A stretch of 64,000 nt of DNA from Papilionanthe hookeriana x Papilionanthe teres (Eukaryota > Streptophyta > Magnoliopsida > Asparagales > Orchidaceae): assembly GCA_022702705.1 (NCBI GenBank), contig CM040428.1:59810155-59874154 (forward strand), given 5' to 3'. The position numbers were made by a program, and so were the translations under genes. The notes below the pieces were generated by a model. The model was not told where the DNA came from. It worked only from the letters and a program-made list of their open reading frames with translations, and made no database searches. This document shows positions 1 through 10,503 of the stretch, in pieces (position 1 is the first letter of the stretch; the number at the start of each line of letters is the position of its first letter).

Positions 1-179
1 CATTTTGTTTTGGGAATTTCAAAGGAAGAAAGGTAGGAGAAATTACATATTCGAAGCGAACTTCGGTAATTTCCGACTATCCTATTGTTTGGCTTGAATT
101 TAGGAAAGTCCTAATGTTTGTTTAATGTTTTGATCTTGCCGATTTTAATTAATTAGGACTTATATTCGTATGACACGAT

Positions 180-350
180 CATACGAAATAGCCTCGAAGA
201 TGTGAGGGTTTATGTCGTATCGGACGACTACCTCGGAAATCCTAAGGCTTGGTTAGGGCTTAATTTGCAATGCAAATGCTCAACAAAAGATTGAGGATTT
301 ATGTTGCACCGGATAAACTACCTCGAAATCCTATGGCTTGGTTATTTAAT
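180..350 (-). repeat. E-family 'CGACATAAATCC' repeat block
   Basis: Two imperfect units of about 100 bp resemble 'AAGCCATAGGATTTCGAGGT...ACATAAATCCTC' on the minus strand. The same paired units occur on the plus strand at 37450-37640 (E2) and 57980-58150 (E4), and on the minus strand at 38130-37960 (E6). This block is the best short tag for recognising the 3' half of the family. Confidence 0.65.
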
Positions 351-1549
351 TCTAAGAAAATTTTGTTGAAGTAGACTCGGAGTTTTGCTGATGACGATGG
401 TCGTGCTTGCCTAATATGCTCAGAGCTCCTTGTTGTTGCGGAGGGTTTAGTTTTAGAAGATTGTAATCAAAAGAAAAGAGAGGAGTTTGGTTTTAGAAAT
501 CTTAAAATCCAAGTGTTTTTTTATGTTTTAATTAAAACAAATCTTAAAGTTAATTATAATAACACTAGGTTAAGATCCACGGTTCCATCCTTAGGCATCG
601 TTATTTTTATCGGATTCACTTAGTCAGGATGAATTTGCTAAACTCGACTAAATGAGTTCCACACTTTCATTTAGACAGTGGGAAATCCAGTTAGCAACAC
701 GTAGGTTACATCATCAGAGATATTCACGATCATCCAGACAAGACGTTTTAATTTAGTTGTAGTTGTGGTTTTGTTGTTTTGTTTGTGATTAAATTTTGAG
801 TTGTTTTATATTTTGAAATATTGTGGCGGTGAATTTTATCTTGTAATGACTTTTAATTTAGTTTTGGTTTCGGTTTTAGGAGCTTATCCTAAAGGTGTGA
901 GTTTTCATGCAACGATTGTTTATCATGCAGAAAAGTAAAGTGCATTTCGTAATAAAGTAAATTGCAAGAAAGTAAATTGCAGACAAAATAAAAGCGTACT
1001 GGAGGTCTTCCGTCATCCAGTTGCACTTAAACACAATTTAGAATATTTAAGCATTTAAAGCGAAGTTCTAGGTAGAAGCTAAGGGAAGGGTTATGGTTTT
1101 ACCAAGTTCCTAATCCTATAGCTAGTCATCTCTTATGACGTCTAGGTTCTTGTGTTTTGGTTTGAGGACGATTTTCTTCATCGAAGAACGATTAAGTTCG
1201 ATTGTTCTTATAAACATCCTATCGTGCTGAGGAAGTGCTTAAGACGAATCTTAAACATCTTTTAATACTTTTAGGATTGTTTTAAGTCCGAGAGAATTTA
1301 ATTATACAAATGAATTAATCATCCAGGAGTTCAAGTTTTGTTATCTTGCTCGGTGAACTAGGACATTTGAATATCCTATGAGTGAAGTAATACTTCACTT
1401 AACACTCGATTTAGGAGTTATGACGATAAGAGCTTTTGAGGGCAAATCGATGTTCAAGTGATTTGTGATTCGACTTAATTTTAATTAATGGGTTTAAGTT
1501 TGGAATAGTGTTCAAGTTGTTTTAGATTTATTTTTCAATTCTTTATGTC

Positions 1550-2000
1550 TTAAGTGATGTTATATTTAACTCAATGTAATTTAATTTAATTTGGTTTAGT
1601 TTTAATTTTAATTTAATTTATTTAATTTAATTTTAATTTTATTTTAACTTGATTTTATTATTTTATTTTATTTAATTTAATTTAAAATGTTTTAATTTAA
1701 TTTAATGTGATTTAACTTAATTTAATTCAATTTAATTTAATTTGAATTTGAATTTAATTTAATTTAATTTTAATTTTAATTTAATTTAAATTTTAATTTG
1801 GTTTTATTTTTAATTTTAATTTTAATTTTAATTTTAATTTAATTTTATTATTTATTTTTTTAATTTTAATTTAATATTTTATTTTTTATGCTTTAGGGAT
1901 GATTTAATTTTAATTGTTAAAGTATTAATTTAATTGAAATTTTAAAAGGATTTAATTTAAATGTTTTAATTTTAATTTAATTTAATGATTAAGTCTTTTA
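1550..2000. repeat. AT-rich (TTTAATTTAA)n low-complexity tract
   Basis: About 450 bp are built almost entirely from TTTAA, TTTTAA and TTTAATT words without a strict period. The tract lies inside E1. E2 has no equally long tract, so it probably expanded by slippage after insertion. Nothing coding is present. Confidence 0.8.
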
Positions 2001-3756
2001 GCATTATAAATTTTGAATTTGGATTATCATTTTAATTAGGAATTAAATATTATTGAGGTGATTAATTTAGGGATTCTTAGATTAAAGAATAAATTTCTTC
2101 CTAATAATATCCCTATTTTAATAATTCTAATTTTTTTATTATTCTTCCAAATTTAATTAATTATTTAATTAAGGTTTATTTTAATTACATTCAAATTATT
2201 TGGTAGGTTTCTACCCTTTAAATACCTAAGTTTCAAACATCCAAAATCAACTTAATATCAAATATTTTACCCACCCTTTTAATTAAACCTAAAAATTTTT
2301 AATTATAGGTTAAAATTTTAATTCTTATTTTGCCACTTTAAACTTACTAATTTCATAACTCACTAAATTGAGCTTAAATGAATTTGAAATTTTTATGTGA
2401 CTTCACTCATATGTCGATCAAGACATTAGAGGAGAAAATGTGATTTTTCTGTATTTAATTTATTTATATAATTATTTTTGGTGGAAAATAAGAATTTTCG
2501 AGGAAAATTTAATAACATGACCAAGGGAAAGTTTCTATCCTTAAGAAAATTATGGGACATTCCTAATGATCAGAGGACCACTTGGACCAATTTTGGTGAT
2601 TTTTGAATTATATTATTTTTATTATAATTATTTTGAGTTTTGGAGTTTTAATTAATTTAAAAATAAAATAAAGGTTGAAAAATGAATTTTATATTTTTCA
2701 AAAAAACTCTCTGATATCAAGGAAACCAGAGAACTAATTTTTATAATTTTCTGATTTTTCTTTGATTTATTAGAATTATTTTAGTGGAAATGCTAGAAAA
2801 TACATTTTTTAATTTTAAAATTACCTTAGAGGCTTTAAAATTTAATATCTCATCATAGAGACTTAAGAAAAATATGAGGTTTGTTCCTAAGTGATTAAAA
2901 TTCAAAATGTGACATTTTGGTGAATTTTATTATTTTTGTGATTTTTATTATTTTTTAATTATTAAAAATATTAAAATAATGCAAAAAATCAACTTTTTTA
3001 GAAAATTGCAATTTTAATTTTCTTAAATTCCCTGATATCAGAGAGGCTCCAAAACCAATTTGGTGAATTTTTGAAAAGTATTTTGAAAGTTATGAATTTT
3101 TAAAGTTTAAATTGGCTAAATGGCTTAATCAACCCATTTGGTAGGGCTAACCAAGTCAATTGACTTAAATTTTTATGGTGGGTTCCTCCGATCCTAAAGG
3201 TCGAGTGGAGAATTGATTTCAAGTCAATTTGATGTATGATTAGCTCTAATTAATTAAGGACTCTATTTTGGGTGTTTAAGCGATTAGGGTTATTCGAGTG
3301 GATTAATTCAAAACATATTTTTCCTAGAGTCCTACGGTCATAAGAAACATCCTCAAATTTTCCTAGAATTTATTTCACAACATGCTAATTATTGGAATTA
3401 AAATATTCAGAATAGTGACCTAGAATTGAAAAATCGATAACTCTTCATAGGGGTGGCCTCGACTTTGGAAAATTCGGGGAATGTTCCCGAATTCGGAGGC
3501 TTAAAAGCCCTATGGTCTCGTACCATGGTGAATTGTATACATGCATGGAGAATTGAAATAGTGCGGAGAGTAAATAAATTATTAAAAATCAAATACTCGA
3601 TGAAATTAAATGATTTCATTTCCACATTATTCTCCTCCGTTCACTTTGAGCGAGAGGGTATTTTTATTTTATTTTTCTGATTTTTCTACACAAAGTTATG
3701 TATTTTTGAAGTTTAGGGAATTAAATAAATAAGAAAATGCCTATTTTCCTACTTAT

Positions 3757-3990
3757 TCAGCGCGGCGCCCTGTCATCCTCGGCATCTCCGAACGACCACG
3801 CGGCGCGCTCCCGTTCGACGCCGCCACTTGAGTCGGCGGCCGGGTCCCGCCTTCCGCGTATCATCCGTCGATCCGGCCCGATCCGAGCCATCCATCCGCG
3901 CGTGTATTGAATGAACGACATCCAGTTCATCGTCCCCAGAGCCTCTGGCAGAGAACCGTCCACACTAAAACCACTAAGAACTCACTCATT
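3757..3990 (-). other. CpG-rich patch inside E1
   Basis: This roughly 230 bp GC- and CpG-rich patch sits in AT-rich surroundings. A 68-codon open frame exists on the minus strand (3963-3757). The corresponding E2 region (about 34520-34680) is recognisable, sharing for example the following 'GATAAGTAG.AAAATA.G.CAT' stretch, but it is not a matching open frame. I therefore read this as a non-coding part of the element's transcribed leader, not a gene. Confidence 0.4.
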
Positions 3991-4125
3991 TCTCAGACGG
4001 ATTTTTGTGTTCTTGTGCTCACATGGATTCGTCTTGAAGAGACGAACACATCCATATGGTTTATGTAGCATGAAATTGATTCAATAAAAATAGAGAATGT
4101 TCAGAAGCTCGGGAAGAAGAGTGAG

Positions 4126-4136
4126 ACCATACCTTT
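4126..4136 (-). promoter_or_regulatory. Conserved splice-donor-like site of E1
   Basis: The minus strand reads GCAAAG|GTATGG, with the cut between 4133 and 4132. E2 has GACAAAG|GTATGA at 34293/34294. The distances from the TATA box are 418 and 421 bp. Agreement of both motif and spacing in two diverged copies suggests a used donor, but no matching acceptor was identified. Confidence 0.4.
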
Positions 4137-4550
4137 GCTCAGAGAAGTGTGGCTTCGATCTGAGGGTTGTGTCACCTTCGATTGGGTCCGAGCAAGCTCC
4201 GAGATGAAGTCTTCGGCACTGATGAATTGTCCAGGTATGATTTTGACCAAGCTCGATTTCAACCTTTGGAGTACGGAACAGATGGGTGGCTCGGAGAGGG
4301 GGCTTTCAGCGGGAACTTCTCCTCTTGACCTTGTGCGGGTGTAGGTGAGTTTAATTTGACTTTGGTGAAGGATTTGGGAATGTCCTGTTCGGCTCGAGAA
4401 TTGAGCTCCAAAATTGAGCTCGATTAGTGGGGATTAGGGCGGGAGGACGGTGGGGATCGAGTGCTCCAGGTGTGGGGAGAGTGCGGGTGATTTTGGCGGA
4501 GTTTCCTTAAGGTTGATTCAGCACCTCTTCCATGGCCGAGAGAGGTGGGG

Positions 4551-4558
4551 TTTAAATA
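4551..4558 (-). promoter_or_regulatory. TATA box of E1
   Basis: The minus strand reads CTCCTATTTAAACCCC. The same box, GGCTATTTAAATACC, occurs in E2 on the plus strand at 33864-33872, at the matching place after the C-rich tract. In both copies a splice-donor-like AAAGGTATGR follows about 420 bp downstream. This fits an LTR promoter with a long U3. Confidence 0.6.
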
Positions 4559-4599
4559 GGAGAGGCTGGAGGGCCTCCCGGGGGAGTTAGGACTTGGGA

Positions 4600-6500
4600 T
4601 CGGTTGCTTAGGTCGGGGAAGAACGACCATGGTGGCCATTGGGCATGGGGCAACTCGGCGAGGTGGAATTCCAAAGTTTGGCTCCTCCCCATGTCTCGGC
4701 CATGGCGTTTTCCGGCGGCCAGGTGGCTGGCCGGCGGACGAGGGTCACCCTCGAGGTCGGGGAGGTCGGGGGTTGAAGTTGGTGAATTCGATTGAAGCCT
4801 TACATGTGTAAAGTGGTTGGATCAAAATGGCATGGGGAGGTGGTTTCTTTTGCACTTGGTTTGGTCAACCCATGGAAATGGGCTTGGTTCACCTCCCCAT
4901 GGTGATTTGGGTGAGGGAGGATCGGATGAATCAATCTAGGAAAGGGTAGAGAAGTCACCATCCATGAATATTTTGATTAATCATGGATTAAGGTGAAGCA
5001 TTAAAAGGGTTAAAACCTTTTTAAGGGGGCTTAAAAGAGGCTCCTCCTTTTGCAATTAATAGTATGATGATGTGTAAAGTGGATCCCATGGCTTCATGTG
5101 GCTTGTGCATGGCTTCGAGGACTCCATTTGGCTTAGGGATGGCTTGGCTTATTTACATGGAAATGGATTTTAGGGATTTTTGGCATTTAGGGGTGATTTG
5201 GCATATGGCTTGATTTGGAACCATTTGATGATTGATTTAGGACTTAAGGGATGATATTAATTGAGTGGTGATGGGATGAGATTGTAATGTGGGCTTTAGG
5301 ATGAGTTTGGGCTTTTAAAAATTTAATGAAGATGGGCTTTTAAAATGGTTTAGGGAAGTGGGCTTTTGGATTTTAAAATGGATTTTAGGATGAAAGTTTG
5401 GTAAAGGCTTGGGCCAAATAATTGTTGGGTTTGGCTTAAGGATGTGTCATGATTGATTTGAAACAAGTTTGGAGTGATTTGGGTTTGATTTGGGTTTGAA
5501 TTTGGGTTGATTTGATAAATGGGCACTATGTAGGTCAAATTGGGCTAACTTGGGCCAATGTTGGGCTAGGGTTGAAATTGATGTAAAATTGATGTTGGGA
5601 AATGTTTATGGGAGTGTTTGAAAGAGGTTCCAATCTTTGGTTGGATTTTGATTTTGGGATTTGGGCTCATTTGGGTTAGGGGTGGATTTAGGTCAAAATT
5701 GGGCCTTTTGGTTTTAGGTTGAATTTGAGTGGGGTTTGGATCCAAATTTTGGGCAAATCATGTTAGTGTTTTGTTTGTGGGGATGTTAGGGAAGGTTTAG
5801 AAAAGATTTGGGGTTAATTGGAGTTAAATTGGTTTGGTTTGGGCTAGGTTTGGGTCATGGGTCCAAATTGGGCTTTAATGCCAAAAGTGAAATTGGATTC
5901 AAATGTCAATCAAATTGGACTTGGATTTGGTCTAGATTGGTGTTGGGAATGTTGAATTGAAGTTTAGAATTGAATTGGACCAGAATTTGGGTCGATTGGG
6001 TAGGTTTGGTTTGACATTGGGTTTACTTTGGGTTAAAATGGGTCGAGTGGGGATTTTGACAAAAGTGGGAGTAAATTGACAAAATTGGCCCATGGTGTAG
6101 TTGAACAAAATGAAATTGGGAATATTTGGGATTTTTGGAATTTTCGGGAATTTTACGAATTTTTGGATTTTTTGGTCGAGAGGGGCATTTTGGGTATTTG
6201 GAGGGTATTGGGGGGTACTTTTGGAATCTTTGGTATTTTTGGCTATGGATGATCAATTTGAGTGGTGAGGAAATGCTCGAGGTTAATTTTGGGGAATTTT
6301 GGGTGATTTGGAAATTTTGAAAAATTTGGGTAATTTCGAAGGTTTTGGGTAGAAGCTAGGCGAGTCCGGGAGTCCGGGAGTCGAAAATTGAAAATTTGGA
6401 AAATTGAAGATTGGGTGAATGTAAGTGGAATGAAATCATTTTGGTTGAGCCATGAAGCCATATCAAGCCACATGAGCCATGAAGGGACTCATTTGAGGCA
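4600..6500. repeat. Strand-skewed G-rich (plus) / C-rich (minus) low-complexity tract
   Basis: This is about 1.9 kb of loosely repeated TTTGGG, GGGTTTGG and AAATTTGG words with almost no C on the plus strand. On the element's sense strand it is C-rich and lies between the TGTTGA terminus and the TATA box, i.e. in the U3 position. Comparable tracts occur at 12500-13650 (same orientation) and 32580-33680 (opposite orientation, in E2). Short open frames here are by-products of the composition. Confidence 0.7.
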
Positions 6501-6903
6501 TTCATTATGTTGTTCCTAACCTCTTGCCGAGGGCTTAGGGGTTAAGGACCATCCATGTGAATCACCTTCATGAGTCGGGAGGTCGAGTTGGGTATGGGTG
6601 TGGTCTTAGGAGGTGTGTGAAAGTGTAGTGTACGAGTGTAAGGTGTGTGTAAGTCGGCCCTCACCGGACCGAGGCCACCTGGGAGCGATCCCAAGGCCGA
6701 AGAGTCCTATAGGAACCCATCCTTTAAACTTCCGCATTTGATTTCGACCCTACAGGTGATTAGGGATCTACGATCGAGTTTGTGGAGTTTGCGGGGAGTT
6801 TAGAAGTGGTTTGAATTTCTGAGTGGTGGGTTCCACTTCTAGTCCTCTAAGACAGTCAAAGGAAAAGCCTAAGGTTAGATCCTAAGTACTAAAGAGGAAA
6901 GAG

Positions 6904-6930
6904 AAGACCTCATCAAAAATGAGGTCAACA
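6904..6930 (-). repeat. E-family terminus with short hairpin
   Basis: On the plus strand this reads GACCTCATCAAAAATGAGGTCAACA, a perfect GACCTCAT/ATGAGGTC stem followed by AACA. The same end occurs at 42683-42704 (GACCTCAAAAATGAGGTC), at 63126-63147 (GACCTCGTTTTTGTCGAGGT) and, with one arm lost, at 32055. The TG...CA character fits an LTR border. Confidence 0.65.
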
Positions 6931-6935
6931 ATGAG

Positions 6936-7500
6936 TTGGATAAAAAATTTTCAAACTTCACGAAATTACTTAAGAAAATAACGATAAATATTCCTTTCAC
7001 TGAAGCTTTGGAACAGATGCCAAGTTATGCAAAGTTTAGAAATGATATATTAAACAAGAAAGGAAATTTTGGGGATTACGAGACAGTTGCACTAAGTGAG
7101 GAGTGCGTATGTATACTTCGAGAAAATTTTCTCGGAAACTTAAAAATCGCTCGTAGCTTTACTGATTCCTTGTGCGGTCGGAGAAAAATTATGTGGAAAA
7201 ACTTTATGTGATTTAGGAGTGAGCATTAATGTGATGCCTCTATCTATATTTAGAAGGTTAGGTTTAGTCGATATTTCTCCAACTACTGTAACCCTTCTAT
7301 TAGATGATCGATCTATCATTTATCCAAAAGGAGTTATAAAAGATGTCTTTGTTAAAGTGGATAAATTTATCTTTCCTTTGGACTTTATTGTATTAGATAT
7401 GGAGGAAGATAAAGAAATTCCGATTATTTTTGGAAGACCTTTCCTTATTCTTTGAATAAGCTATGATAGATGTACAAAAAGTAGAGTTGATTATGAATAT
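6936..7500 (+). pseudogene. Ty3/Athila-like retropepsin (aspartic protease) relic
   Basis: The reading begins with INIPFTEALEQMPSYAKF, the conserved stretch before the protease in Athila/Tat-type polyproteins. It continues through ETVALSEECVCIL to the protease core CDLGVSINVMPLSIF (the active-site block, where many plant elements have DLGAS), then DKFIFPLDFIVLDM and PIIFGRPFL, the flap and C-terminal motif. A frameshift near 7205-7219 breaks the frame just before the active-site motif. A second break follows GRPFL near 7455, where IDVQK continues in another frame. The protein would process the gag-pol product, but this copy cannot make it intact. Confidence 0.85.
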
Positions 7501-8501
7501 TAATGATCAGGAAGTCACTTTTGATGTATTAAAGACTATGAAATATCCAGCTGAGAGAAAAGATGATTTTTTTTAGATGGTTGAAATTGATTATCTAAGT
7601 AAAGACCATTTCCAAGAAAGTTTTGAGAGTAAGTTAACAAATGAGATTGAAATAGAATTTCATGATGAGTTGAAAACTTTATTTAAAAAAGGTCGTATGT
7701 ATGTTCGGGAGAGGTGTGAAATGATGGGCCATCTACAAAAATAGTAAACTTTTAATTCAATCGCATTGAAAAATCTCATCGACTTAAGATGGTATGTACC
7801 CATACAATTTTAAAGCTATCTATTTAGGGAATTCATCTTCAGAATCAGTCTTTATATCTTTAGATGCGACTAAAATACAAGAAAAACCTGAATTGAACGA
7901 TGAACAAGATAAAATTATTAAACTAAGATTTGGAAGAGAATTTGAGGATAAATTTCAAAAGAATTTTGAGTTGAGAAAAGAGGATAAGGATATTGGAAGA
8001 CCATTGGAAGAAATTCCTAGGGAATTAGAAAAACTTATTTCCTCAACTAAGATAGATTCTCCATCATTTAATAATTATAAAGGGGAAGAATTGAAAGATA
8101 ACTTGAATCATAAGAGTGACATAGAAGAATTTGATCCTAAATCTGAATTATCTAAAGAGAATCCGATCCAAAATTTGGGAGATATTGAAATATCTTATAA
8201 AAATTCATTTCTTATAAATTTCAAGGATGATATTAATATGCGTATTGAAAAAATCAATAGAAGAGTATTAGATCTAGAAAGAAATATGAGGAACAATGAT
8301 ATAAATCAAACTGAAAATGAAGAGCCGAATGAAAAATTAAAATTTGAGAATTTTGTAGGAATCCCTGGATCTGGAAATGATTGGGCGATTGATCAAGGGT
8401 TACTTAATTGGAATTTTGATACAGGTGGAATCATTTGTCGGGCTAATGACGTTAAACCAAGCGCTTTGCAGGAGGCGACTGTAGTTATCAGTGTGCTTTG
8501 A
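7490..8501 (+). pseudogene. Charged open frame downstream of protease, copy A
   Basis: After MNINDQEVTFDVLKTMKYP (about 7495-7560) the frame breaks, then stays open for 235 codons from 7794 to 8501. The product is acidic and lysine-rich. It contains FGREFEDKFQKNFELRKEDKDI, a stretch IPRELEKLISSTKID, and a predicted coiled-coil-like INMRIEKINRRVLDLERN. It matches the 306-codon frame at 20007-19087 at roughly four residues in five by eye. I do not recognise a family. By position it replaces reverse transcriptase and integrase. It could be a rapidly evolving remnant of the protease-RT linker or a new domain of a non-autonomous element. Confidence 0.55.
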
Positions 8502-10487
8502 TTTAGTGTGCTTGAAAGTCATGATTGCTCGTGTTATATTGTATTTGCTTTATAGTGGATTGATAAATTTGATTGTTGATTGGTAGATGTAGGGATTGTT
8601 AGTTGTTTGATTTGATATTTGTGAGTCTTGAGGGAAGTGATTCCTTAACTTCTTATTATGGCTAGACTTGATCTCTTGTAGTAGTTGGATTAATGAGTCC
8701 ACTGTGACTTGGGTCTCACCCAGACTTAAGTTTTACAAGAGAAATCATGAATTTCGAATATTGATAGTTCCATCTTAATTTGTTACTTCCTTTCTACAAC
8801 TTTATTTTCATTAGGTAGGAGTCATGAACCTATTTAATGAATACCATTAGGATGATCTTATACTATCTTTATAACTGTTAGAGGTGCTTAATTACAGGGA
8901 CTAGATGATACCTGAAATTGGTGTCCGGAAATCAATTTATTAGGGATAATCTTATCTTTGGGATTATAATCTATAAAATCATTTGAAAGTACCTAATTTA
9001 CTAGTGTAGTGATTCCGTTAGAGATTGGAAGTAAATTAGTGAGATGCGATGAGTTAAAGGAAAAATTGACCTCATTTATCATTTGTGATTGTATTTGAAT
9101 TGTGTATTTATGTTTGTGTTACAACTTTATTTAGGTATTGAAGAACTTTTTTATATTCCTATGCTTGATACATGTTATGCTTAGTTAGACTTTGGTTTAG
9201 TTAATTTCATTCGGCATGATTAGCTTAGATTTCTTTTCTGCTGCATATTGTTCTGTCCTAATGAATACTTGCAAAAGATTTTGATAGACATTTGTAGTAG
9301 ATAGAATTTCTAAATTGTTTTCTTCCTGCTTATTTTTCTGTACTGAATGCTATATATGTTAAAAATTAAGTTTAGGGGTAAGAAGAAAAATAAAATTTTA
9401 ATGTGAAAATACTTCCTTTTAGTGTAATTTTATTACAAGCATGTTTTAGGTTAGATTTAATTTCTCCTACCGATCATTTTATCCTGATTATGCATGTATA
9501 TGAATTTGATAGGATGTTGTAGGAGCAAGTAGATTCAACCTTTACTTTTTCTTCCTGTTATATTTTTTGGAATTAGTTGCAAAATATTTTAAAATATAAG
9601 TTTGGGGGGAAGAAAAATATTAACTTATTTGTTCTTAATTATTATATTTTCAAAAATTATTAGCATAACTTCTGGCAATTGAACCTCGCTTGAGATAACT
9701 AAAAATTTTTATTTTAGATGAATATTATTGAAGGATTGGATGAAAGTTTTTAGTAATTAAAGTTAATTTTATAAGGATAAGATATTTGGTATGAAAGAAT
9801 TTGATTATAGTTAACTATTTAAAGTAAAGAAAACTGTATTTTTGAAATATTAAGAGACTTAAAGTATTGTGTGTTAAGAAGAGATTGTGTCTTTATGATG
9901 AATAATAAAGCTCATACCTAATTATAAAGTAAGGATGTGTTTCGAGTTTGAACTTTAGAAAGAGGAGAGTGAAGTTGAAAATCATTACGAGCTCTCAGGA
10001 TATAGTTAATCCTCATTTAAAAAAAAGAGAAAAGAAAAGAGAGTGAAAAAAGGGATTGAAAATAATCCCGAAAGAAAAGAAAAAAAAGAAAGAAAGAAAA
10101 ATATTTATGAGGAGAAGCTCGAGGGGATGCCTAATCAAAAATTGGCTTCAGCTAGAGTCACCCTAAAGAGAACTTGATTTCATTTATCGAATTTACATTC
10201 GATGAAGTTTGTATGAACTCGCTTTTTCACATAATCTTTCGAGGCATTCTTAATGTAACAAATTATGGTTTATCTTGAAATAAATAAAATATATAACCCA
10301 TCGACTACGATTCTTTGAATATTCTTATACCTGTAGTGTTAACTCGAGTTACTGAATTTATTTCTAAAAATCTAACCAATATATTCTTTTTAATGAAAAA
10401 TTTTAGTGTCTTACGAAGTGAAAAGTACACTACCTCGAGTTATATTTTTATGTAGTAAAAATGTTACTTGAGACAATGCTAACAATT
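8502..10487. other. Non-coding spacer of Athila-like copy A
   Basis: This is about 2 kb of AT-rich DNA matching 17015-19050 on the other strand, so it is a genuine part of the element. It includes a purine-only tract at about 10018-10105 (AAAAGAGAGTGAAAAAAGGG-like), mirrored by a pyrimidine tract near 17410-17465. In autonomous Athila elements this position holds an env-like frame or untranslated spacer. No open frame is seen here. Confidence 0.6.
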
Positions 10488-10503
10488 AAGTTTGCGGAGA
10501 TTT
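10488..10503 (+). promoter_or_regulatory. Polypurine tract, copy A (decayed)
   Basis: AAGTTTGCGGAGATTT lies directly before the LTR start TGAAACGCC. The better preserved version in the minus element is AAGCTTGGGGGATTT. It would prime plus-strand DNA synthesis during retrotransposition. Confidence 0.6.

Larger units (their letters stand above)
1..6930 (-). mobile_element. E-family non-coding LTR-type element, copy E1 (continues off the left edge)
   Basis: Read on the minus strand, the element begins at 6930 with TGTTGACCTCATTTTTGATG. It then runs through a C-rich stretch (6500-4600), a TATA box (4558-4551), a splice-donor-like site (4133/4132), a CpG-rich patch (3990-3757), AT-rich DNA and a characteristic 'CGACATAAATCCTC' repeat (350-180). 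The same blocks in the same order occur on the plus strand at 32055-37770, which is why I treat this as one mobile family. No gag or pol reading frame is visible, so it is either a very long LTR or a non-autonomous, LARD-like element. Its outer end lies directly against Athila-like internal sequence at 6931 (ATGAGTTGG). The intact Athila copy is continuous at that point (near 20560), so E1 probably inserted into copy A. Confidence 0.6.

Noticed and set aside
3453..3680. Overlapping short open frames on both strands in E1
   Set aside because: No conserved motif. The equivalent E2 sequence is not open. Length is within chance for this composition.
6023..6473. Pro/Lys/Ser-rich minus-strand open frames (also 13578-13219 and 32626-32841)
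   Set aside because: They lie in strand-skewed low-complexity tracts. Absence of C on the plus strand removes most stop codons from some frames, so they are composition artefacts.
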